64,000 bases of DNA from DASYXZ01 sp035308965 (lineage in GTDB: Bacteria > Acidobacteriota > Terriglobia > UBA7540): contig DATGFN010000062.1 of assembly GCA_035308965.1 (NCBI GenBank), positions 1-64,000 of the forward strand, read 5' to 3'. Below, one piece after another: positions 33,611 to 41,645 of this stretch. Position 1 is the stretch's first letter. Each line of letters starts with the position of its first letter. The translations under genes were made by a program, and so were the position numbers. The notes under the pieces were generated by a model. That model ran no database searches and was not told the DNA's origin. It saw nothing but the letters and a program-made list of their open reading frames with translations.

Positions 33611-34570
33611 TCACGCACTTCCAACCAAAATCCCGGTGAGAAACACCAAGACGCCCCAAACCACCGCTTGAAACGCTGCGGAAAGGAACGGAGTGTCCAT
33701 ATAACGGTATCGAATAAAGCTGATGGCGCCAAGTTCGATAGCCACCACAATGACCGCTGCAGTGAGGGCCACGTTGAAATTCGAAAATAGGAAAGGCAGA
33801 GTGTGCCCGATGCCCCCAGCGGTGGTCATCAGGCCGGTGACCGAGCCACGGAACCAGGGATAGCCGCGCCCGGTCAGCGAGCCGTCATCAGATTGCGCCT
33901 CGGCGGAGGCCATCGATATTCCAGCCCCCAGCGAGGCCGCGAGGCCGATTAGAAAAGCATCACGCGTTCTGTGAGTGGCGAAGGCGGCGGCGAAAACGGG
34001 CGCGAGGGTTGAAATGGAACCATCCATCAAGCCCAAGAGTCCGGGCTGGACCACCTGCAAAAGGAATTTACGCCGCCCTGCGCTTTCTTCGCCCGCGCTC
34101 GCTTCCGGCGTGAGATGCTTCTCCCTAAGCGATCCCGCCAGGCTTGAATGTTGACGCTCTGCCTCCGCCAGATCACCCAAAAGTTTTCGCGTGGAAGCGT
34201 CGGTCACCAGCTTTTCGGCCCGTTCGTAGAATCGCCCCGTTTCGAGCTCCAGGAGTTCCACTTGCTTTCTGACCGCCTGGATGCCCAGAGGCCGCGTGAG
34301 CCAGATGGGGCGACGCTCGATAAATCCCTTAACATCCTGGGGACGAATCAGCGGAATGTGTTCCCCAAACCTCTGGCGGAAAAGCTCAATCAGCCGGGCG
34401 CGGTGAACGGATTCCTCCGTCCGCATTTCATCCAGCACTTTGGCTGTGGCAGGGTAGGTCTCGCGCAGGCCTTCGGAGAAGTCGCCGAAGATTCGCCCGT
34501 CTTCTTCTTCCAGCGAAATCGCGAGGGCGAGAATTTCCCGCTCAGAAAGGTCCCGGAATCTTTTGGCCAT
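33611..34570 (-). CDS. mbfA: MbfA-like ferritin-VIT membrane protein (iron exporter candidate)
   Basis: A 319-residue protein. Residues 1-155 form a ferritin-like four-helix domain with Glu/His metal ligands ('AISLEEEDGRIFGDF', 'TEESVHRARLIELF', 'LELETGRFYERAE', 'EAERQHSSLAGSL'). Residues 165-319 are a VIT1-type transporter with several membrane helices ('QPGLLGLMDGSISTLAPVFAAA'). In MbfA the ferritin part senses or oxidises iron and the VIT part exports it. GGAAGGA precedes the ATG. A small inverted repeat lies 130 bases upstream. Confidence 0.85.
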   Translation of the reverse strand: MAKRFRDLSEREILALAISLEEEDGRIFGDFSEGLRETYPATAKVLDEMRTEESVHRARLIELFRQRFGEHIPLIRPQDVKGFIERRPIWLTRPLGIQAVRKQVELLELETGRFYERAEKLVTDASTRKLLGDLAEAERQHSSLAGSLREKHLTPEASAGEESAGRRKFLLQVVQPGLLGLMDGSISTLAPVFAAAFATHRTRDAFLIGLAASLGAGISMASAEAQSDDGSLTGRGYPWFRGSVTGLMTTAGGIGHTLPFLFSNFNVALTAAVIVVAIELGAISFIRYRYMDTPFLSAAFQAVVWGVLVFLTGILVGSA

Positions 34571-34699
34571 GAATATTCCTTCCTAGAGTTTCGGCATGAG
34601 TCTTAGTCCGCATGTTCTTAAAGATGCCCATGAACTCCGCCGGGTCGTTTCGAATTTTCCCGATTGGACCTTCTTCATGTCTCTCTCCAAATGTCCATA

Positions 34700-34715
34700 G
34701 TCATATTACGATGAC
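34700..34715 (-). promoter_or_regulatory. Inverted repeat upstream of mbfA, possible operator
   Basis: GTCAT-ATTACG-ATGAC, with TA outside both arms. It is 130 bases from the mbfA start. An iron or peroxide regulator could bind here, but no specific box is matched. Confidence 0.3.
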
Positions 34716-34777
34716 CTAATAGGTTTCGTCAGGGAAGTTTGATGCCGGGGGGCTGCAAGAACAACGTTGGGCGACGC

Positions 34778-35257
34778 CTAATCGAACTCAAAGCCGGGAG
34801 GCGATTGCTCGGGGCCGACGCGGCCCTCCGCAATGTCCGCGCCGTAATAGTTTTCCCCTTTGATGGGGCTTCCGGACATGCGGCGCAGCATGGCAATTTG
34901 GCCCACGTGGGTGAGGGCATCGGCGATGGGGCCCTGGAAGAGTTTTTCCGGCGGGCACCCAAGCTCCGTAGTGGATGCCAGGTGTTTGTCGAATTTATCA
35001 AGGGCGGCAAAGAAGCGTACTACTTCCTGATCCCAGGGCAAGGGTTTCGAGGTGTGCCACTCGCTTTTCCCCTGGGCGTGGCGGCAAGCCCAATCGAGCA
35101 AGTCGCCGAGGTGGGCGAGGATCTCGACGGGAGTCCGCGAAGTGGGCGACGCTTTGAATTGGGCGAATTCCGCTGGAGCGTTGCGCAACGCTTTGCCGCC
35201 GCGATAAGCCAGGATGGCCACCGAGTGCCGAAGTAAATGAATGTTTGGATCTGCCAT
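34778..35257 (-). CDS. DinB-superfamily protein
   Basis: A 159-residue protein. 'ILAHLGDLLDWACR' holds the first His and 'DALTHVGQIAMLRRMSG' the second and Asp of the three-residue metal site of DinB/YfiT proteins. These act as metal-dependent thiol (bacillithiol-type) transferases or have unknown roles. The N-terminal 'LLRHSVAILAYRGGKALRNAP' is typical. The gene stands alone. Confidence 0.85.
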   Translation of the reverse strand: MADPNIHLLRHSVAILAYRGGKALRNAPAEFAQFKASPTSRTPVEILAHLGDLLDWACRHAQGKSEWHTSKPLPWDQEVVRFFAALDKFDKHLASTTELGCPPEKLFQGPIADALTHVGQIAMLRRMSGSPIKGENYYGADIAEGRVGPEQSPPGFEFD

Positions 35258-35319
35258 ATTTGTTAACCCTCTCGCCGGGAATAATTACCAGAAGCTCGCG
35301 CCACCTCATTAGGTTTCAC

Positions 35320-35709
35320 TCAAAAGTGTCCGCCGGACAGACTGAATATCAGGATGGCGAGAACGATGAGTGTTATAACCACGTACATGGTATCGCGCTC
35401 CAGGGCAAAAGCGACGATGGAAAAAACCACGCGTGCCACCGGAGTGGCAATCAAAATCAGCAATCCCAGTTGGATAATTCCGCGACCCTCTAAGGCAATC
35501 GCGTCGTGAAAAATGCCGGAGAGCGTGCGCAAATCAGTCGGCTCTCCCTGAAAAACGTGATAGCTGGGAATCGAGGAACCGTTGCCGAGAAGGAACACGA
35601 TTGCGCCTGCCAGAACCACCCCGGCGGCAACCAGAACACCCGCCTGGATGAGAATGCCAATTACCATTTCCGTTCGCTGATCGTCCCACTGTCCCCGGCT
35701 CTCGGTCAT
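35320..35709 (-). CDS. DUF1634 membrane protein
   Basis: A 129-residue protein with three membrane helices ('IGILIQAGVLVAAGVVLAGAIVFLL', 'GIIQLGLLILIATPVARVVFSIV', 'TMYVVITLIVLAILIFSL'). The conserved DUF1634 patterns are 'GEPTDLRTLSGIF' and 'LLILIATPVARV'. Its gene begins one base after the stop of the TauE-like gene, the usual arrangement. It may be an accessory subunit of that carrier. Confidence 0.88.
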   Translation of the reverse strand: MTESRGQWDDQRTEMVIGILIQAGVLVAAGVVLAGAIVFLLGNGSSIPSYHVFQGEPTDLRTLSGIFHDAIALEGRGIIQLGLLILIATPVARVVFSIVAFALERDTMYVVITLIVLAILIFSLSGGHF

Positions 35710-35710
35710 C

Positions 35711-36547
35711 TCATATCCTTCCGGTCACGCCGTGATAGATCATTTCCAGGGCAAGCACCCCCACCGTGACTCCAAACACCAGCCGGAGGACGTTGCTCTT
35801 GGCTTTAGGCAGCACGCGCGCGCCCAAGAACGAACCCGCCAGGACGCCCAGCATCACGGGCATGGCAAGCCCCGGGTCAATATACCCGCGCTTCAAATAA
35901 ATTCCCGCGCTGGCAGCCGCCGTCACGCCGATCATGAAATTGCTGGTGGTGGTGGAAACTTTGAAGGGGATGCGCATCACCTGATCCATGGCAATGACTT
36001 TGAGCGCGCCCGAGCCGATCCCAAGCAGGCCGGACATTGCGCCCGCTCCGAACATCAGCCCAAACCCACCCGGAACACCGCGCACGCGGTAGCTTTGCTG
36101 ACCATTTTCCGTAGGGTAGGTCGAGTCCAGCCGCAAGACTGTGGCCAGATGGTTGGGCGGTCCTGTCAAGGCTTCGTCCAAATGTTTCCGGCTCGACATG
36201 TAGGCCGAGCCCAGCAACACGATGCCGAAAATCACCGCAATAGCGCTGGTGGGGATTCGCAGCGCCAGCGAAGCGCCCACCACCGCGCCGACGGTGGTGG
36301 CGATTTCCAGAAACATACCGATGCGAATATTTGAGAAGCCCTCGCGCACGTATGCGGCGGCGGCTCCCGATGAGGTTGCGATCACGGACACCAGCGTGGC
36401 GCCGATGGAATAACGGATATCCACGCCCAGCGCCAAAGTTAGGAGCGGCGTCACAATCACCCCGCCACCCAGGCCGGTGAGCGCTCCCAGAAACCCGGCA
36501 ATGACGGAGCCTACGAAAATGAGTGCTGTTAATTCAAGAGTGTTCAT
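35711..36547 (-). CDS. TauE/SafE-family (TSUP) permease
   Basis: A 278-residue protein with about eight membrane helices. It has the duplicated Gly-rich motifs of the family: 'GFLGALTGLGGGVIVTPLL' near the start and 'GAMSGLLGIGSGALKVIA' in the second half, plus 'GARVLPKAKSNVLRLVFG' at the end. Such carriers move sulfite, sulfoacetate or other small anions. It is followed by its DUF1634 partner with a single base between the genes. Confidence 0.9.
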   Translation of the reverse strand: MNTLELTALIFVGSVIAGFLGALTGLGGGVIVTPLLTLALGVDIRYSIGATLVSVIATSSGAAAAYVREGFSNIRIGMFLEIATTVGAVVGASLALRIPTSAIAVIFGIVLLGSAYMSSRKHLDEALTGPPNHLATVLRLDSTYPTENGQQSYRVRGVPGGFGLMFGAGAMSGLLGIGSGALKVIAMDQVMRIPFKVSTTTSNFMIGVTAAASAGIYLKRGYIDPGLAMPVMLGVLAGSFLGARVLPKAKSNVLRLVFGVTVGVLALEMIYHGVTGRI

Positions 36548-36678
36548 GCCAGCGGTTTTAGCAGAGGGGAGAGTTTAATTCCTTTTAAGTATTCCGCAAA
36601 TCTTTTTGTACCCTGGCGATATTAAGACCTTTGTTGAGAGAGGCAAATTCTCAGCGGAACCATGTATAATCCTCCGCC

Positions 36679-37926
36679 ATGGGTTCATCATTACAGCCGG
36701 AGCGAAATCCCTGGCTCAGGCGCGGCCCATCGGCTGACTCCGGCCAACGTTTCCTGCGGCTTCACATTGTTCAGGTCCCGGTGAGCGATCCCGATCGAAG
36801 CTTGCAGTTTTATCGAGACCAACTGGGCTTTCAAGTAGTCGTTGACACCACGCTGCCCACCGGCGAGCGATGGATTGTGGTGATGCCGCCGGACGGATCA
36901 GCGGGCCTGGCGCTGGCAAAGTTTCCGGAGGATTCACCGGCCCACCAGCGAGTGGGCGGCTGGACGGGGGTCACCTTCATTACCGAGGACATCTTCGGTC
37001 AATACGAAGATTGGTCCCGCCGTAATATCCGCTTCGCGCACCCTCCCTTCGATCCTCCCTGGGGAGATGGGCAAGCCCGATTCGCTCCCTTCCAGGACCT
37101 CGATGGCAATACCTTCATCTTGATTGAATTTGATGAAATGACTCGGGCGCTCGAAGCCGAACGGCGCGCGGAGACGGAAAAGCAGGAAGCCGAGCGACGG
37201 GCCGCCTATGACGTGGCTATTGCCAAAGAAGTGCAATCTAGGCTCCTTCCGCAAAGGATGCCCCCTCTCAAATCTCTGACCTATGCCGGGATTTGCATTC
37301 CAGCCCGCGGAGTAGGTGGCGATTACTACGACTATCTCGATCTGGGCAGCGGACGGCTCGGCTTGGTGGTGGGCGACGTGGCGGGCAAGGGCATTGCGGC
37401 GGCCCTCTTGATGGCCAACCTTCAGGCAAATTTGCGCAGCCAGTACGCCGTGGCTCTCGATAATGTGGAGCGCTTTCTTAAGTCAGTCAATCGATTATTT
37501 TACGAAACCACTTCGGATACGAGTTACGCCACTCTGTTTTTCGCAGATTATCAGGATGACATCGGCCGGTTGCGTTACGCCAATTGCGGGCATCTGCCGC
37601 CCCTCCTGCTTCACCGTGACGGATCCATTGAGCGGCTCTCGTCCACCTGCACGGTGCTCGGCATCTTCAATGATTGGGAATTTGCCATGGCGGATGTCTC
37701 CCTCGCGCCCGGAGATGCGCTGGTGATTTACACCGATGGCGTGACCGAAGCGGCAAGTGACGCCGGGGAGGAATTCGGGGAGGAGCGTTTGGCCCGCCAT
37801 TTGCGCGAGCATGCTTCCCTGCCAGCGCCCGACCTGCTCAACTCGATTGTGGATGCCGTGCAAAAGTTCAGCGGCCGCGAGCAGGAGGATGACATCACGC
37901 TGGTGGTCGCGCGCAGCGAAGCTTAG
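36679..37926 (+). CDS. VOC domain fused to SpoIIE/PP2C phosphatase
   Basis: A 415-residue protein. Residues about 25-150 are a vicinal-oxygen-chelate (glyoxalase/bleomycin-resistance) domain ('IVQVPVSDPDRSLQFYRDQLGFQVV', 'FQDLDGNTFILIEF'). A coiled coil rich in Glu/Arg (150-190) leads to an RsbU/SpoIIE phosphatase domain ('ARGVGGDYYDYLDL', 'VGDVAGKGIAAALLMA', 'YTDGVTEA', 'EQEDDITLVVAR') with the metal-binding Asp residues. It probably dephosphorylates an anti-sigma-factor antagonist, with the VOC part as a sensor. No antagonist gene is adjacent. Confidence 0.9.
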   Translation: MGSSLQPERNPWLRRGPSADSGQRFLRLHIVQVPVSDPDRSLQFYRDQLGFQVVVDTTLPTGERWIVVMPPDGSAGLALAKFPEDSPAHQRVGGWTGVTFITEDIFGQYEDWSRRNIRFAHPPFDPPWGDGQARFAPFQDLDGNTFILIEFDEMTRALEAERRAETEKQEAERRAAYDVAIAKEVQSRLLPQRMPPLKSLTYAGICIPARGVGGDYYDYLDLGSGRLGLVVGDVAGKGIAAALLMANLQANLRSQYAVALDNVERFLKSVNRLFYETTSDTSYATLFFADYQDDIGRLRYANCGHLPPLLLHRDGSIERLSSTCTVLGIFNDWEFAMADVSLAPGDALVIYTDGVTEAASDAGEEFGEERLARHLREHASLPAPDLLNSIVDAVQKFSGREQEDDITLVVARSEA

Positions 37927-38095
37927 GTTAGTAATCGCTATCTCCGGCCGACCGGATTCTTGCCGTCCAAACTCAGTCAACCTATCTTCGAATACGGCCA
38001 AACTTTTTGTTAACCAACTTCCTTCGCCATCGTTTTAGAGGGTGTAGGGCAAAGAACGTGCCGGGAAGACGGCAGCGTTCGTGGAGGCTGAGGGT

Positions 38096-39058
38096 ATGAA
38101 AGCAAGACTTTGGACGATTCGTCCGGCAATGTTGATTCTGGCGGCAATTCTGGCGATGAGTGGAGGCGCGACCCTGGCGCCTGCATCGCCAAAACCGCAA
38201 AAAGCGGAAGCTGGGAGTGCAAAGCGGGCACTGGTTAAAGCAGACGCGCTCGGGAATGGGGCGAGCGAGGCACAAATGGATCCCCAAGTGATGGAATCCA
38301 CCCGCCGCACGTTCAATGAAGTCCTGGAGCGCTACCCGAGACTCAACAACGTCATATCACGCGACCCGACTTTGCTGACCAATCAGGAATACATGACCAC
38401 CAATGCGCCGGGACTTTGGGAGTTTCTGCAAAAGCATCCGGAGATCGCAAGTGACCCCGAGTTTTTCCTCGAAGGGCGATTGAGACGCGAAGGTTTTAAC
38501 GAGCGTGATAATGCGCCCGACCCTGTTTCGATGCGCATTCTGAATGACGTTTGGCCTTTCCTGGTTTTCGTAATCATGATGGGCTCACTTCTTCATATTT
38601 TGCGCTCGATACTTGAAAACCGGCGTTGGACCAGGCTGGCTAAGGTGCAGGCGGAGGCTCACTCCAAATTGCTGGAACGCTTTGGTTCCAGCCAGGAACT
38701 GTTGGCTTACATGTCCACCGAACCCGGCAGGAAATTCCTGGAGTCAGCGCCCATCCCGGTCGACCTTGAACCGCAAACCAAGTTCGGCGCGCCGCTCAGC
38801 AGAATTCTTTGGTCAGCTCAGTTGGGTTTCATACTCGCGCTCGGCGGCGCGGGCCTGCTCTACATCCGCGGAAGTGTAGTGGGTGGCGATGAACCTTTGC
38901 TTGTCTTTGGAACTCTGGGCATGACCTTCGGGATTGGGTTCATTCTCTCCGCAGCCTTTTCTTATGGTCTGTCCAAACACCTTGGGCTTTTCGAGCGGGC
39001 CGAGAATTCTCCCACCCACAGGACGGATTTGGGAACCATCAAGGATAGCGGATCGTAA
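38096..39058 (+). CDS. Exported/membrane hypothetical protein upstream of an ECF sigma gene
   Basis: A 320-residue protein with an N-terminal signal or anchor ('AMLILAAILAMSGGATLA'), an extracytoplasmic helical part, a membrane helix near 155-180 ('VWPFLVFVIMMGSLLHILRSIL') and a C-terminal pair of helices ('LSRILWSAQLGFILALGGAGLLYI', 'LGMTFGIGFILSAAFSYGL'). GGAGG precedes ATG 38096. It lies 82 bases before the sigma gene on the same strand and could belong to its regulon or signalling. No family is recognised. Confidence 0.7.
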   Translation: MKARLWTIRPAMLILAAILAMSGGATLAPASPKPQKAEAGSAKRALVKADALGNGASEAQMDPQVMESTRRTFNEVLERYPRLNNVISRDPTLLTNQEYMTTNAPGLWEFLQKHPEIASDPEFFLEGRLRREGFNERDNAPDPVSMRILNDVWPFLVFVIMMGSLLHILRSILENRRWTRLAKVQAEAHSKLLERFGSSQELLAYMSTEPGRKFLESAPIPVDLEPQTKFGAPLSRILWSAQLGFILALGGAGLLYIRGSVVGGDEPLLVFGTLGMTFGIGFILSAAFSYGLSKHLGLFERAENSPTHRTDLGTIKDSGS

Positions 39059-39140
39059 GTCTTAATTGGCAGGCTGGGAGTGCGCTGCCCAAGCCATCGG
39101 CCGCCTACCTTGGTCGCGCGGTGTTATACTCCGGAAAGCT

Positions 39141-39743
39141 ATGCGGGAATTCACTTTGGCGGAACTCGAACTAACCCAGGCTACCACCTGCGAGGCCCAA
39201 GAGGCCTTCCACATGGATGAGGAAAGCTTTCGGGATTTTTACGAGAGGACCGCGCGCCCGCTCTGGGCCTATCTTTCGCGCGTTCTGGGCGACGCCTCAC
39301 AAGCGGATGATTTGATGCAGGAAACTTACTACCGCTTCCTCCGTGCCCGGATCCCCGACCTGGGGGAGGCGCACCGAAGAAACTATTTGTTCCGCGTCGC
39401 CACCAATCTGCTGCGTGATAGCTGGCGCCAAAAGAAAAGCGAGCCCATGCCCATGCCGGAAGGTCTCGAAGTCGCCATCCACGATCCTACAGCGGATCAA
39501 ATTCAGCACCAGTCCGTCCTTTCGAGCGCGCTGCGAAGCCTGCGGCCGCGCGAACGCGAAATCCTGTGGCTGGCCTACGCGCAAGGATCGAGCCACAAAG
39601 AGATTGCCGAGGCGTTGGGTTTAAAATCCGGTAGTATTCGCCTGATGATGTTTCGCGCCCGCAAGAAGTTGGCCGGATTTCTGCGCCGCCAGGATTTGGC
39701 GCGAGGTCCGGTAGCGCAGCGTGACACAAGGAATTCGGCCTGA
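39141..39743 (+). CDS. ECF RNA polymerase sigma factor
   Basis: A 200-residue protein. Region 2 is 'FYERTARPLWAYLSRVLGDASQADDLMQETYYRFL' and 'RNYLFRVATNLLRDSWRQKK'; region 4 is 'LRPREREILWLAYAQGSSHKEIAEALGLKSGSIRLMMFRARKKL'. GGA lies before ATG 39141; an in-frame start at 39066 is possible but has no ribosome site. The next gene is the probable anti-sigma factor. Confidence 0.93.
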   Translation: MREFTLAELELTQATTCEAQEAFHMDEESFRDFYERTARPLWAYLSRVLGDASQADDLMQETYYRFLRARIPDLGEAHRRNYLFRVATNLLRDSWRQKKSEPMPMPEGLEVAIHDPTADQIQHQSVLSSALRSLRPREREILWLAYAQGSSHKEIAEALGLKSGSIRLMMFRARKKLAGFLRRQDLARGPVAQRDTRNSA

Positions 39744-39752
39744 GGCACGACC

Positions 39753-40274
39753 ATGCAGGATTACTATTGCGAGAATGAAAGGGCGGTGCTGGAAGCGGTT
39801 GAATCCGGGCGCTGGCCGCAGGCGTGCGGCGCGGAGTTGCGGGCGCACGTGGCCCAGTGCTCCATCTGCGCCGATGTGTTGCTGGTGGCGAAAACTCTAC
39901 AGCATGAAAATCAGTGGGTGCAGACCGAAGTCGAGCTTCCCGCCGCCGGACTCGTCTGGTGGAAGGCCCAGATGCGGGCCCAGCGCGAAGCCGCAACGCG
40001 CGCCGCGGAACCCATCAGGATGGTGGAAAAAGCGGCAGGGATTTTCGGAATTGTTTCGCTGATTGTTCTCACGGTCTGGCGCTGGGATTTGGTGGCGGAC
40101 TGGCTGGCATGGGTCGCGGACCTTCCCCACTCCCAGGCGTTCCGCGCGGGTCCCCTTTGGAATCCTGGAATCTTCAACGCCGCTCAGAGTTTTAGTTTGC
40201 TCATCATCGTCAGTGCCGCCGCCTGCCTGCTGGTCGCCTCTCTCGTCTTGTATTTTAGCCTCTCCAAGGATTGA
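39753..40274 (+). CDS. Putative membrane anti-sigma factor
   Basis: A 173-residue protein starting nine bases after the sigma gene. The N-terminal cytoplasmic part has 'CGAELRAHVAQCSIC', a zinc-finger-like anti-sigma pattern (H-x3-C-x2-C). Two membrane helices follow ('IFGIVSLIVLTVWRWDLV' and 'SLLIIVSAAACLLVASLVLYF'). It probably holds the sigma factor at the membrane until a signal arrives. Confidence 0.75.
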   Translation: MQDYYCENERAVLEAVESGRWPQACGAELRAHVAQCSICADVLLVAKTLQHENQWVQTEVELPAAGLVWWKAQMRAQREAATRAAEPIRMVEKAAGIFGIVSLIVLTVWRWDLVADWLAWVADLPHSQAFRAGPLWNPGIFNAAQSFSLLIIVSAAACLLVASLVLYFSLSKD

Positions 40275-40295
40275 GAAAACGAGCCCACCCGGCCA

Positions 40296-41585
40296 CTACG
40301 GATTCTGGTAAATAATTTTGCCCGCTCGAATGGAATATTTGACCTTGGCGAAGTTCTTAACGTCCACAGCGGGATCGCCCTGGAGCAGGACGAGGTCGGC
40401 GTCAAAGCCAGGTGCAATCCGGCCCTGGTGGTCCAATTCTCCCAGCCGAGTCACGGGCGCCGTGGTGAGCGAAGTCAGAATTTGGCGAAAGTCCATCCCC
40501 GCCCTCGCCATCAACTCGAATTCCTCCGCAGTGTCATAGTCATCGATATAGCCCACGTCGGTCCCAAATAGAATTCGGCCGCCCGTGCCCGCGAAAGCGC
40601 GCAATTGGTCCACTCCGCCATTGATAAAGCCTTCAGTGTTTTCAGGCGATGCGCCCTCGCGCTTGGCCTCCATGTGCCAAAGTTTCAAAGTCGGAATCAG
40701 GGCGATGCCGCTCAGCTTCATCTTTGCCAAGAACTCTGCGTCCCAAACGCCCGCGGTGGGCGCGGTATGCGCAAGGATATCCACCCCGCCATCCAATGCA
40801 TTTTCCAAGCCACCGCGCGTTTGAGGATGGGCAAACACCAGCTTACCCTTGCGATGCGTTTCCGTGGTCACCGCCTTCACCAAGTCCAGCGGCATGTCGA
40901 TGGTCCTATCTCCACCGAGCCACGAGCCTGTAAATACTTTAATGGCGTCCGCGCCCTGAGTGATCCTGCTGTCCACAAATTCCAAAACCTGCTCGGGACT
41001 CTCCACCTCGGCATTGCGCTCCAAGAATTCGTATAACTCGGGGCTGATCACCGTCTTTACGTAAATGGGAACGCCGCCTTTGGGGAAGATTGGCGCACCC
41101 GTGGTAAAGATGCGCGGTCCCAAAACTTCACCCGATTCCACGCGTTTGCGCAGGGCGTTGGTATTGGCCAGGACAGAGCCGATATCGAAAACCGTGGTGA
41201 ATCCATAACGCGTGAGCATGCGCTGAAGCTCACCCGTAAGCTTGCCGGCGGGCAGATGGGCGGCATCCTGCCAATGCGGCTCGGTGAAGTGGACATGGCA
41301 ATTCCAGAATCCCGCCACCAGGGTGAGGCCGCTGGCTTCAATCACCTTCGCGCCAGCGGGAACACGCACCTTGCGGCGTTCGCCAATTTTTTCAATCTTG
41401 CCGTTCACGATCAGAGCAACACTGTTCATGATGGCGGGTGCGAAGGGTGCCGGATAAGCGGTGGCCCCCACGATGGCAATCGTTTCGCCGCGCTGCCGAC
41501 CCGCGACGAACTGCGCGGAGATGAATAGCGCGTACAAGGCAACACAAAGGGGAAATGGCCGAAGACAAGAAAGTAGAGTTCGCAT
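40296..41585 (-). CDS. Exported amidohydrolase
   Basis: A 429-residue protein with a signal peptide ('FPLCVALYALFISAQFVAG'). Metal ligands of the amidohydrolase TIM barrel: 'NCHVHF' (HxH), Lys in 'DAIKVFTGSW', His in 'LVFAHPQTRG' and 'DILAHTAP', and Asp in 'ILFGTDVGY'. The C-terminal 'GRIAPGFDADLVLLQGDP' is typical of imidazolonepropionase/prolidase-like enzymes common as exported proteins in Acidobacteria. The substrate is not known. It converges with the sigma/anti-sigma operon. Confidence 0.92.
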   Translation of the reverse strand: MRTLLSCLRPFPLCVALYALFISAQFVAGRQRGETIAIVGATAYPAPFAPAIMNSVALIVNGKIEKIGERRKVRVPAGAKVIEASGLTLVAGFWNCHVHFTEPHWQDAAHLPAGKLTGELQRMLTRYGFTTVFDIGSVLANTNALRKRVESGEVLGPRIFTTGAPIFPKGGVPIYVKTVISPELYEFLERNAEVESPEQVLEFVDSRITQGADAIKVFTGSWLGGDRTIDMPLDLVKAVTTETHRKGKLVFAHPQTRGGLENALDGGVDILAHTAPTAGVWDAEFLAKMKLSGIALIPTLKLWHMEAKREGASPENTEGFINGGVDQLRAFAGTGGRILFGTDVGYIDDYDTAEEFELMARAGMDFRQILTSLTTAPVTRLGELDHQGRIAPGFDADLVLLQGDPAVDVKNFAKVKYSIRAGKIIYQNP

Positions 41586-41645
41586 GACTTATGGAACACA
41601 GGACAAAATCTTAACTATTGCAGGACTTCACCTCGTCATCAAACC

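Noticed and set aside
34583..34678. A 31-codon upstream reading frame before mbfA
   Set aside because: It has a GGAG at five bases, but two other frames are open as well and the peptide is not recognisable; not enough to call a leader peptide.
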